This document shows, piece by piece, positions 1 through 9,392 of a DNA stretch of 22,386 nucleotides. Under the pieces are notes generated by a model. It saw only the letters and a program-made list of their open reading frames with translations. It was not told the DNA's origin and searched no databases. The position numbers and the translations under genes are program-made. Numbering within the stretch: position 1 is the first letter of the stretch; each line of letters begins with the position of its first letter. This stretch comes from Pleurotus ostreatus/Saccharomyces cerevisiae fusant (lineage: Eukaryota > Opisthokonta). Location of the stretch: positions 1 to 22,386 of the forward strand of contig JAMQCK010000456.1 of assembly GCA_024196135.1 (NCBI GenBank), read 5' to 3'.

Positions 1-74
1 GCCTGCTCGACGCGCGCCGGCGAGGCATCCTCGTGGTACGACGCCTTCTCCTTCTCCGTCTCGTACGTGCTCAT
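1..74 (-). CDS. N-terminal fragment of an unidentified protein, cut by window edge
   Basis: An ATG on the minus strand at 74-72 opens a frame that stays open to the window edge, giving 24 residues (it begins MSTYETEKEK and continues with SYHEDASPARVEQ). The stretch is hydrophilic and charged. Such acidic, Glu/Lys-rich starts are common on the cytosolic tails of fungal major-facilitator and amino-acid permeases, but nothing here proves that, and I do not name a function. It is divergent from the hydrolase gene at 394, so the two share the 319-bp upstream region. The rest of the gene lies to the left of the window. Confidence 0.5.
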   Translation of the reverse strand, partial: MSTYETEKEKASYHEDASPARVEQ

Positions 75-393
75 GATGGTGGGCGGAGGGAAGGAAGGAA
101 GGTGCAATCGGCTCGCGTCCGATGCGCGGTAAGCCACCCCCTACCCGTCCATTAAACATGCATCACGTCAGCCTGCATAACGCAGCGCGTCCAGGGCGCG
201 CCCGACGCGTCAAGCGGGTCTCACTCAGCGCGCTGCGATAAGTGGGCGACTGAATGGCATGCGGGGTCTGCGGGGCGGGGCTGCGGAGATGGTGTGGGGG
301 AGGAGGAACAGGGACGGTCACGCGCTGATCACGGCGCGCGGCCCGACCAGCCCGGATAAGCGCCCACCGTGCTTGTCCTCGACGATCGTCATC
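75..393. promoter_or_regulatory. Divergent intergenic region
   Basis: This region lies between the start codons of the left-edge gene (minus) and the hydrolase gene (plus), so it should hold both promoters and both 5' leaders. It is GC-rich and I see no clear TATA box. An upstream ATG at 259 is in frame with the hydrolase and would add 45 residues of low-complexity, Arg/Gly-rich sequence. I prefer the ATG at 394 because the extension does not resemble the start of this family. Confidence 0.45.
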
Positions 394-1308
394 ATGTCCA
401 CCGACATCCACCTCGCCGAAACCAGTGATACATCCCCCAAGGTCAAGCCCAAGCCGTCCAAGAGCAAGGTCCCGGTGCCTTTTGCGTACTACGAGAGCAA
501 CGATGGGACGGATGAGAACCTGCTGATCATCCTCCACGGTCTTGGTATGTGATCGCGCAGGTGTATGCGTGCTCGGCTCACACCCGCGCCCTCGCACAGG
601 CGATACGCACACCCCCTTTGCGCGCATGGCCAAGCAGCTCAAGCTCCCGCAGACGGCCGTCCTTGCCCTCCGTGCGCCACAGCAGTGAGTGCTAGCCCGG
701 ACGTACCATTCAACCTTCCTCACCCTTCCAGAATCCCCTTCATGGACATGGGGTCCTTCCAGTGGTACCCCTCCTTCGACCCTCTGGGAGAGCTCATCCC
801 CAATCCCGACCCCTCCCCTGCCCTCGACCTCCTCACCCACGTCGTCGAGTACTTGACCTCCGAATTTGCATGGGCCCCGCATCAGCTGCATTTCTTCGGA
901 TTTGCGCAGGGCGGGAGCGTAGCCGCAGAGTTCGGACTCAAATGGTGGCGGAATCATTCCTCGTCATCAGAACAAACACCGAATCCCTCTGGCCGCCTTG
1001 GCTCGATAGTCACCATCTCTGGGCCTCTTCTCTCCTACCCAACCATCACCCCACCCTCCCCAACGCCCGTCCTCGTCGTCCACCGACCACCATCTAACGA
1101 CCCCACATTCCCGAAAGATGCACTCGTGGCGTACAAGAAGGGATTCAGGGAAGTCAGGGAAGAAGTAATCGGCCGGGGTAGTCAACGGCAGGGCATGCCG
1201 GCGTCGAGAGAAGAATGGGAACCCATCATGCGGCTCTGGAGCGAGCGGCTGGGCAGGAGGCAAGGCGAGGGATTGTACGAAGTTATGACCGGAGCAGCGA
1301 AGAAATAA
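394..1308 (+). CDS. Acyl-protein-thioesterase/carboxylesterase-like alpha/beta hydrolase, probably non-catalytic
   Basis: Three exons, 394-544, 600-684 and 732-1308, encode 270 residues. Introns are 55 and 47 nt and the phases agree. The fold of the phospholipase/carboxylesterase family (Abhydrolase_2) is recognisable: strand plus oxyanion turn LLIILHGLGD at 43-52, the SFQWYPSFDPLGE segment near 87-99, the nucleophile elbow HFFGFAQGGS at 132-141, and a C-terminal GMPASREEWEPIMRLWSERL helix from 233. In active members the elbow is G-F-S-Q-G and the C-terminal motif is G-M-x-H-S. Here Ser is replaced by Ala137, and the His position reads Ala236. No signal peptide or membrane segment is visible, so a cytosolic location is likely. 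The family call is firm; loss of hydrolysis is an inference from those two residues. A pseudo-enzyme or scaffold role is possible. Confidence 0.85.
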
Positions 1309-1806
1309 ATTGGAACGATGCGCGCCAACTAAAGCATACCTTCTTCCCGGCAAGTTGCGAGGCAAGTCGAACTTCGTTTCCCACGGTTGATGACCTGCTT
1401 TATCTCCTTGCTTACCCCCTATCCCCACTCTCATACTCTCGGGAGACGTTAAGCAGCGTGTTGAGGGCGCATACTTGGAATTAGAACCACAGCGATGAAT
1501 CCCCTTACAAAATTGCTCTTCTTCCCCGCCGAGTCGGGCCCCATCTCGCGCCAGCCTTTGGCGATAGGCGCCCATTTGGGAACATATGATGACCAACAAC
1601 AACGGGATATCGTCTGTCTACAAGTAGGCGGTCGACAGCCTCGTCTCTAAACCCTTGAGCGTACAAGTCGATTCGCATCCCGAGTCTCTCCGACTTTTCC
1701 CTGCATTTCCCTTCTTACTCTCACCGCGTTTCACTTACACCTACCCGTCTGACCCACTCACATCCTTCCTCCCTTTTCTCGTCCCCTTGCCCTTCCCCTC
1801 CCTACC
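1309..1806. promoter_or_regulatory. Intergenic region with pyrimidine-rich leader of the paraoxonase-like gene
   Basis: About 500 bp lie between the hydrolase stop and the next start. The last 120 bases before the ATG at 1807 (roughly 1685-1806) are strongly C/T-rich on the plus strand. Such CT tracts are common just upstream of start sites and in 5' leaders of well-expressed filamentous fungal genes. No TATA box stands out. The first half should contain the hydrolase 3' UTR. No gene is visible here. Confidence 0.45.
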
Positions 1807-3549
1807 ATGCCTCCCAAACACCCCTTTCCAAAACCTCCCTCCCGCAGCACCTCATTCTTCACCCTCCGCAGCGCCTCCTTCGCCCTTTTCGCCGCCCTCC
1901 TCTTCGGCTTCTGGAAGCGCAACATCGAGCCCGCGCTCGAGCTCGGCGGTATCTGGCGCACTGTGCAACCACACGGGACGGAGGCGTGCCGGCTCGTGAG
2001 CGAGTTGCAGGCGTGTGAGAGTGAGTGCCAGTTCTGTGTTTCCTACCCTACGGTTGACTATCAACAATGCACTCTGGGAAAGTCCACTAACTCTGGGGAA
2101 GTCCAATGAAGGGTTGCTACAGTTTTCTATACATACAGCGCCTCCGTTCACAACCTTAGCTGACCGCGCTAATCCTCAGAAATTATCATACACGAGCCTA
2201 CTGGATTGGTCTACGCTGCCTGCTCGACCATCGCGGACCGCAAAGCGTGGCTTCCGGCGCTGAACTACTATAATGCATCTGCGAGGTGCGTAGAATCTGG
2301 ACCATCCATTTCTTAGCTTGAAGCTGCTAGTGCCCGTATCAATGTGACCGAAGCCAATGCCCACCCTCACAGGTCAGGAAACGACTACATTGCACTGTAT
2401 GAACCCTCCGCCGACTCCTTCGTTAAGCTGGACGTCGTGGGCTTAGACGACCCGCGGGGCCTGAGCTTACATGGGATGGACGTAGTTCCCTCGTCGGAGG
2501 AGCCGGAGACATTGTGGGTGTATCTGGTGAACCACCGACCACCTCTGGAATCTGTCCAATCATGTATGGGCTCCGTTCCCTCGTCACGGTTCTACTCAAG
2601 CTGAACTTGCAGCCTCAGCCCTCACCCACTCCGAAGACCCCAGCATCGAGATCTTCACGACGCGCGCAGGAAGCAATACGCTGCGTCACGTACGCACCGT
2701 TGCGGACCCGGTAGTGCTGCATAGTCCGAACGATGTGGCTGGCTCGCCGGATGGGCAGGAGTTCTGGTTTACAAATGACATGAAGGACGTGGATGGGTGG
2801 AAGGCCAAGCTCTACATGATCCTGCAGGTAGCCGCCACTTCCATCGGCCATTGCCACGTCGACCGTGGGTGCAAGATTGCACTGGACAAGGTGCCGGGGG
2901 CGAATGGGATCGTGCGATTGCCAGCATCGCACGAAAACGGAAGTTCAAGCAATTCCAGCACCAAGCTCATGCTCGGCAGCGCGACTCGCCCCGAAGTGCG
3001 CATCCTCGAGCACCAGGCGGACGATACGCTGGAAGTGGTTGAGGTGTATACGCATGGTGATTGTCCTCAACTAGCTCAGTCGCCGTTTACTGGCCTCGAC
3101 TAACCCCACCCAGACCTCCCTCTCGACAACCTCACGGTCGACAAGCGCGGCACCGTCTGGGCGGCGGGCTTCCCCAAGGGCGCCGACCTCATCTCAAAGC
3201 ACATCCCGGACCCGCTGAACAATCCGAGCGCGTCAACGGCGGTCCGCGTTAGTTGTGTGGAGGCAAAGTGTGTGATCGACAAGGTGCGTTTGGAAATCGG
3301 GATGAGCAAAAGCTGACTCAATTTCATAGCCTTTCGAGAGCGACGGGAGCAACAACGTTGGTTCGGGGTCGACCACCGTCGCGTATGATGCTGAGAGAAA
3401 GCGACTGTTTTTGAGTGGTACGGCCAATTATCGACCTCACCAATTGAGCAGGAGACACTCACCTTCTTTCAGGCGTAATGGCCCCCGGCCTGACGGTATG
3501 CGAATTCAACGCGCCACCCGTTTCCCCGGCGGTACAAGCAGCCGCTTGA
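1807..3549 (+). CDS. Paraoxonase/arylesterase-type six-bladed beta-propeller protein
   Basis: Seven exons encode 429 residues with consistent phases: 1807-2020, 2180-2285, 2373-2563, 2613-3056, 3114-3283, 3330-3417, 3473-3549. A basic N-terminus is followed by one hydrophobic segment at about 17-35, suggesting a signal anchor and a lumenal or extracellular catalytic domain. Comparison with animal PON1 suggests that the catalytic calcium ligands are kept: Glu71 (CEK), Asn210 in SPND, Asn268 in GANGI, and Asp323-Asn324 in LDN. His140 in LSLHGMD matches the active-site His115 of PON1. The family hydrolyses lactones, aryl esters or organophosphates; the natural substrate here is unknown. The Asp next to the first Glu in PON1 is Lys72 here, which I believe is usual in fungal members. 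Intron 1 is unusually long (159 nt) and holds a short repeat. The gene converges on the CFEM gene, with 118 bp between stops. Confidence 0.88.
2072..2105 (+). repeat. 15-bp direct repeat inside intron 1 of the paraoxonase-like gene
   Basis: CTCTGGGAAAGTCCA at 2072-2086 recurs at 2091-2105 with one mismatch, a period of 19 bp. Both copies lie within the long first intron. This looks like a small local duplication; I see no function. Confidence 0.7.
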
Positions 3550-3630
3550 GCCGCTTCTGTATTGCCCTAGTGTACACTATAATCACAACTCACTCACGAG
3601 TCCGATACCCTGGTGGCCCCACGGTGCTCT

Positions 3631-3680
3631 ATAAGCGTGGCGTCTGCTTCACAAGCGTGCCCAGTCGTTACAAGCGCGGC
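3631..3680. repeat. Three spaced copies of an 11-bp motif at the 3' end of the CFEM gene
   Basis: ATAAGCGTGGC (3631-3641), ACAAGCGTGCC (3651-3661) and ACAAGCGCGGC (3670-3680) occur at 19-20 bp spacing. The third copy straddles the CFEM stop codon; the others lie in its 3' flank, which is also the 3' flank of the convergent paraoxonase-like gene. The regular spacing suggests a decayed 20-bp tandem array. Confidence 0.6.
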
Positions 3681-4212
3681 ACGCTCATGATCATCTGTCC
3701 CTCGTGCGCCCTCATGTCTTCGAAATCCAAGATTCCCGCCGTCAACCAGGACTCGGCGGGCTTTTGGGGGAGGTCGGCGGTGCGCTGTGAAGGGGACAAA
3801 GGGTCAGCTTGATAGCCTGGGTCGCATAATGGATGACTGCGTACGCAGTCTGGCAAAGACAAGAGCGCGCTCGAGATATCCCTCGCATCCGAGCAACGAT
3901 CCAGAATGCAGTTCCCGATCTTGGCGGGTATGGCGTCGCTGCTGCAGAAGCACGCGACGGTGCTAGGGTCACAGGCGCTGTCGCTGATGGCGGGGAGGAG
4001 GCAGCGGGTGGCGCAAGCTGCAAGTTAAAGGTCGTGTGAGTTCATTGACGGCATGCGAAGGCAAGTCAGGAGGACGTACCAGGCATATTGGGTACCTGTA
4101 CTGGTTCAGGCGCATATGTCGCGAAAGTTGCCAAAGGGGATGCGTGAGCCATGATGCTGCTCATCGTCAAGGCATCCAGAATAGCGAATATGACGGTGGA
4201 TACGTAGTTCAT
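3668..4212 (-). CDS. Small secreted CFEM-domain protein
   Basis: Exon 1 runs 4212-4080 and exon 2 starts at 4017 after a 62-nt intron. A second intron at 3844-3785 (60 nt, GTACGC donor, TTCACAG acceptor) is likely but optional, because it is stop-free and a multiple of three; the protein is 140 residues spliced or 160 unspliced. The start at 4212 gives a clean signal peptide with cleavage near MAHA|SP (residue 24-25). The domain then follows: MPACATRC, with cysteines at 46, 50, 60, 67, 69, 81, 86 and 102. This is the eight-cysteine CFEM spacing C-x3-C-x9-C-x6-C-x-C-x11-C-x4-C-x15-C. CFEM proteins are extracellular or wall-bound and some capture haem. The Asp that binds haem iron in Candida Csa2 lies three residues before the fourth cysteine; that position is Thr64 here. 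There is no Ser/Thr-rich tail or GPI signal, so the product is probably freely secreted. Confidence 0.82.
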
Positions 4213-4414
4213 GGTGTCGATGGGTACAGGTGCCTGCGAGGATTGTGGTAGGGAGTGGACAAGGGTGCTGGCCAGGACGAGAACAAAGGGAGGGGCGGAG
4301 GTAGGCACGCGTCGCCCACGCCGCCGGCGGCAGCTATAAGGGGACGGGAGACGAGAGACATCTTACTCGAACGCTAGACATCCCACCCGAGGTCAGTCGA
4401 TCCAGATCATCGTG

Positions 4415-4430
4415 GCGACCGGGTGGTCGC
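4415..4430. repeat. Perfect 6-bp inverted repeat with 4-bp loop
   Basis: GCGACC at 4415-4420 and GGTCGC at 4425-4430 flank GGGT. It lies about 200 bp upstream of the CFEM start codon, so it could be an operator-like site or chance in GC-rich DNA. Confidence 0.55.
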
Positions 4431-4626
4431 AACGTGAGTCGGCGGTGGACTTCAGTTCGGCACTGGTAAAGTGAACCTCGGCACTGCGGCGTAGGTAGTT
4501 CACTGAATAGGGGCAAGCTCACAGAAGGCCCGAGGCGACGGAGAGAAGGACCGGGGCTACGTGGTGAAGGACCGGGAGACGTGTCGCGGACTTGGAAGAA
4601 GCGATTCTGTGATGACTGCCAAAGTG

Positions 4627-4805
4627 CCGATCGTCAAACGCGCACCTCCGCTAGTCGCCCTGGCACGAGAGCGGCTTAAGCTCACCGACCGAGGGCGAAC
4701 GGCGGAGTGGGCTGCACGACCTGTTGCCAGTCAGCAAACTCGTGGGGTCTCACCTTGCCATAGTCGTCAGGCGGAACCAATCGCTCGGTTGTCTCCGATC
4801 GTCAA
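4627..4805 (+). repeat. 11-bp direct repeat, two copies 168 bp apart
   Basis: CCGATCGTCAA occurs at 4627-4637 and exactly again at 4795-4805, each with the palindromic core CGATCG and each followed within two bases by GCGC. Both copies are in the non-coding stretch between the CFEM gene and the transporter gene. Function unknown. Confidence 0.6.
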
Positions 4806-4968
4806 TGCGCCTAAAACTGCCAAATACGGAAAAATAAGATCCATTATCGTGAGTGTTGTAGTCATACACAGAGCTTGCGCGAAACATCCAATGCACAGAG
4901 GAGGAGGGAATAATGCACGAAATAACTTATCCTTGAATCCGTAGTATCCATGTCCGCAACCTATCCAA

Positions 4969-7900
4969 TCAGAGCAACTCCTGCTCGCCCCTCCCTTCTT
5001 CCGGCGCCACGAACAGAGCCTCAAACTCTTCCGGACTCTGCCCGATGACGCCGAACGCCTTCTGCAGCGTGTGACCCAGGGTGTCGAGCTCCTCGGTCAC
5101 ACCTTTCATGGTCAGCGCGTATGCGAAGAAGAGCAGCTGACGCGAGCCCTTGACGTCCCGGTTCTTGACCACGTCGAGCTTCCGGATCGCATCGACCTGA
5201 TAGGTAATTAGAGCTTTGTACCAGCTTAGGTTGGACAGTAGACCCACCAAACGTTGCCTTGCCTTCTCCGCTGGAGGTAAGAAAGGTGGCAGAGGTGCCT
5301 TCAACCGGAAGGAGGCGGCCAAAATGGAGAACGCTAGGATGATGTTTCCCACCATCTCCCGTCGCTCCTTGTTGACCGGAATGATGAAGTCCTTGCGCAC
5401 ACTCTATCATGAACCCACATTAGATGCCTGGTCATAAAGAAGTCGATGTAAAACGCACCGTATACCACTCTTCTCTCGTCGTCACGCATCGCATGCTATG
5501 AAGGCGATCCAGGATTACTTGCAAGCTCGTTAGGATGCCGCGGTACATGAGCACCGGGAACGGTCCCTTCAAACGCGGCTCGTGCTGTGTCTGCGCAAGC
5601 AGCCCCTGCAGCTCGATGAGCTTGATCTGCAGGTGTAGTTCCATGGCCATAAACTCTTGGACCGAGCTGTTGAGTCGGTGAGGCGGCGACCTGAGCAAGG
5701 ACGTCGTCTCGTCGACGTGACCATTCTCTTCCTCTGGGTGGTGCTGCGGCGAGAAGGAGTTTGACGCCACGAGACGGGTGTACAGCCAGCCCAAGTTCAA
5801 GCAGAATCTGCGAGCGCGGTCAGCCAAGCTCTGATGGTCACGAAGGGCTTGACTCACTCTCCCAGAGCATGCGAGAGCTCCCGACGTGCCTCCGATGGCC
5901 ACCAGAGGCGTGAGATCACGCCGGCCCAAAGCACACCTCCAGTCACGGCCATCGCACGGTGCAGGCCAACGTCAACGACCGACGGATGTCTGTCGCGAGT
6001 GTTGTAGCTGCAGTGGAGGTTAGCTCACGAGTCAAAGTCCAGCGTATAGAAAGCGCGTACCAGTAGAGGCATGTTAGATTGTACGTCAGCAGCACGAATC
6101 GCGAGGCCTGCACGTATTTTGGCTTCGCCACAGTGAACCAGAAACACGGTAGCGAGAACAAGAAGCCGATGAGCGCAAGCCAAACCGGGTGCTCCGAGCA
6201 GAGCGTGTACACGCCCATGGCTACGGCAGCGCCAAAGCTGCAATTGCGTCGTCAGCACAGCAATCATCAAGTCAGGATACCATTCCTTACATGGTCCCCG
6301 CAATTCGCTGGAAGCCCAGATAGTTCGTACCCCCAATCGTCGGCGACATCACCACAAAGTACTATCGGCCCATTAGCGTCCGCTCCTTCATCGCACTTAT
6401 GACCTATCGCACTCACCGAGATCAACGCCCAATCTCCATACCACGCCAAAAACAGCGGCCTCGTCCGATCGAAGAACGCCGGCGCAGCGAGTATGCCCGC
6501 GCCCATGCCCACCTTGAACGCATATTTGGTGTCCCTTTGCGCCAGGCGCACGCCGAAGGCCCACACGCGCTGCTTGATGCGACCCCATAAGGTGAGGCTC
6601 CGCGCGGGAGGGGTGAGGACGGTGTCGGGCGCGTGGGGGCGGACCTTGGGGAAAGTGGGCTGCCGGCGGGTCGCCTTGCGTTCGTTGTAGTACGAGGCTG
6701 AATAGAACACATGTCAGCATGTTGATTAGTTTGAGTGAGCGAAGTGACATACAAAGCCTCCGCTTCAGGCCTGGGCGATCTTGTTCTCGGCGAAGCCATG
6801 AAGACACGCGCCTCCACCACGACCTGACATTGAACAGGCGCTTCCACCACGCGGGGCGGTAAAGCCGCTGCTGTTCCAGGGTGTATATGCGCTCCATTGC
6901 GTCCACAAGCAGAACCAGCTCATTCGCGAATTCCTGAAGCGTGAAGATGAAGCTATGCAAATAATACTCATTAACTCACTTCGCTTTGTGCAATCGAGGA
7001 AGCATACGCACAAATACACCAGGAACACATGCTCGTTGATAGTGTTGTCCGCGCCCGTCAATACTACGTTATCCTTGTTGTTCATGTTTTCCAAAGTCGG
7101 CGGAGTCGTCATCGAAATATCGCTCCGGCGGTACAACCGCAAGACGGCATGGTTGGACGTGCTCTCGAAGCGGCCAAGGGACTTCTCGATGTCTTCGGCG
7201 AGTTCGGTGAACTCTTGCTGATGGAAGGAGTCCCGCCGCCGGTTCGCGGGGCGGATGTGCCGGTGCGACTGCATGAAGGACTCGCGGAGGCGTCTCAGTG
7301 ACTCAGTGCAGGTGGTCTGGGCGTATGTTAGTACAACACACTCGAGCAGAAGCACAGATTACTCACCGAGAGCTTCTTGAGCGGCGGCCCAAGATCGTCC
7401 ACCAGGTCCCCAAACATCGACGCCGCAGCTTTCAACATCGCGATCTCCTCGTCCTCCTCGTTATCCACCTGATGCTGCGGTCCCTGCTGCAAGTTCAACC
7501 CCGCCCGCGTGATATCGTACTGCAGCCGCGTCCCCCCTCGCAGGCCGTTCAGATGCTGCGCCAGCCGATTCAGACTCGCCACCGCATCCTCATACGCCGC
7601 GCTCAGCTCCCTCGCAGACCTCCCCAGCACAAACGTTCGCTCGCTCTTCCGCTCACTCAACGCCTTCTTCAAGCTCGTAAAACTGCTCTGGTGCGCATCC
7701 ACCGCGCGCTGGATCTTCTCGGGCCGCACCCAGCCCTTGTCGCCCTCGCCCGGGAGCGGTTCCAGAAGGAAGGTGTGCGTGAGCATGGCGAGGAGGGTGG
7801 AGAAGGAGTCGAGGGTTTTGGTCATGTTGGTTTGGAGGTTGGAGGCGGCGGTGACAGGCCAAATGAAGAAGCAGACGAGGTTGGAGATGAGGGAGCCGGA

Positions 7901-9392
7901 GAAGATGATGAAGGCGACCTGGAGGAGGGTCTCGAAGCCGCCTTCTTTGATGATGCTGGGAAGGACGTGAGAATGAGAGGCAGGTGGGTGTGCAGGGGAC
8001 ATACACGACGAAGAGGATGATGCAGGTCATGCTGCAGGCTGAGGAGTATTTGTGAGACTGGATTTAGGCACGAAGGTGGGTATATGCACCTGTGTTGAAG
8101 CTTGGGCTTGCCTACGAACTCGTGAGTAATTGCAAAAGTGCTGTACCAACGGACGCACCATGTAGACCTTGAGCCAGGATATCGTCGCCATCGACAGTCC
8201 TATCCAAAGCACGGCGACGATGTCACCAATCCACGAGTTCCCGTCGAGTATACGTCCTGCTGTTGCCAGATCCTCGAGCCATCGGAACATGGCCATGCCG
8301 AGAAGGCATATCAAAGAAGCGTAGGCGAGCCCGAACGTGCAGTAAAGGTCCGCCTCCATCATGCCGCCCAAGGTCTTCGCTGGATTGTAGTACACAGCGC
8401 TGAAGGGGTGTGAGTTCAAAGGTAGGCAGAAGAACACTGTACACGCACACAGTAGCAACCATATGCCCACTTGGCGATGGCTTCCTCTCCGGTCCACCGC
8501 GCACATCTGCTATGAGGCCAGAAAGGGTAGGGTTGAAGGTGAAGAGCGAGCCAAGGAAGTACGCAAGAGCGCATTTGAGGATGTTGCGGTATAGCAGAGG
8601 GACGGCAGGTATCTTATCCCACTGTCTCTTGATCCTGGTCGAGATGCTTTCCGCAGGTGGTGGCGTGCGCGTCGTTGGCGTGTGCGTGTCGTCAGAGTCC
8701 GTCTCCGTCTCCAAGTCGGTCTCGTATTCGTCAGAGGAGGTCGCGGCAGCATCGGGGTCATGGTAGGACTTGCGACGGCGCTTGATGGTGGAAGGGGGTC
8801 CGCTATGCGAGACGTAGTGGAAGTCGAAGTCGTCGGTGATGGGGGACTGGACGTGCGAGTGACCCGACGCATATACGTTGTCCAAGTTCTGGCTGCTCGA
8901 CTCTGGAAGGCCAGTGACGCGTCCCCCATGATTGACCTTCAGTGAGGAGCTGGTGTAAGACGCGGGGAGCTGTCCTTCGTTCTCCATTCGCTGCCCAAAG
9001 AGCGACCACTGCTGCCGGCGCCTAGTCGGTGTGTATGACGACGCGATCGCCGTGTGCGAGGGTAGCGCGCCGCTCAGCACGTTCGTCCCGCGGTTCCCCA
9101 CAGTCAACGCACGTCTCCTCCGCGGCGTGGGCGTTACTTGAGGCGTCGAGATGCTGCGATCGAGGCTGGGCCGGCCACCGGCTCTCAGCGGGCTGCTTTC
9201 ATCGAGTTGCTGGGGGGAACCGACGATGAGGGCATGATCGCTGAAACTCGGCACAAAGCCGCTGCCATAGACGCTTTCATTTCGCGCTAAGCGCGCGGTG
9301 GCACCCGGGATATTGATTGAGGAGGCAGCGCGGGAGAGCGTTTGTGGTGTTGGCGTCGTGGGCGTCGCGGGCGTTCTGGGGGTAGATTCCAT
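4969..9392 (-). CDS. Large multi-pass membrane transporter, Bre4/aromatic-acid-exporter type (6TM N-terminal, FUSC-like, DUF2421)
   Basis: Fourteen exons (minus strand: 9392-8449, 8399-8159, 8111-8090, 8038-8005, 7955-7367, 7316-7012, 6952-6753, 6697-6417, 6361-6291, 6237-6061, 6007-5858, 5807-5459, 5403-5248, 5196-4969) give 1,248 residues with all phases consistent. Residues 1 to about 255 are a Ser/Thr/Pro-rich, probably disordered tail. Helices follow at about 265-480 (AVYYNPAKTLGGMMEAD, then ASPSFNTACSM), matching the ER-transporter 6TM N-terminal family. A central cytosolic region (about 490-820) is followed by a second helix block, about 825-990 (MSPTIGGTNYLGFQRIAG), like the FUSC/aromatic acid exporter family. 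The C-terminus (about 990-1248, including KLDVVKNRDVKGSRQLLFFA) fits DUF2421. Relatives include the fission yeast brefeldin-A sensitivity protein Bre4. Substrate unknown. The start at 9392 is the first in-frame ATG; the upstream extension to 9509 opens with GTG. Exon 3 is only 22 nt. Confidence 0.9.

Larger units (their letters stand above)
4213..4968. promoter_or_regulatory. CFEM promoter region and downstream flank of the transporter gene
   Basis: This 756-bp region has no convincing gene. It should contain the CFEM promoter and leader (read leftwards) and the 5' flank back to the 3' end of the transporter gene. An upstream extension of the CFEM frame runs to 4308 but begins with GTG, so 4212 is the first usable ATG. 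Short repeats are listed separately. Several small open frames have poor codon use and no recognisable motif. Confidence 0.4.

Noticed and set aside
163..957. 264-codon minus-strand open frame
   Set aside because: It runs across and antisense to the first exons and introns of the hydrolase gene, and its composition is low-complexity.
4213..4308. N-terminal extension of the CFEM protein to 4308
   Set aside because: It begins with GTG, and the ATG at 4212 gives a proper signal peptide.
7298..8020. 240-codon plus-strand open frame
   Set aside because: It is antisense to transporter exons that are supported by splice phases and conserved segments. The translation is Arg/Pro/Gln-rich without motifs.
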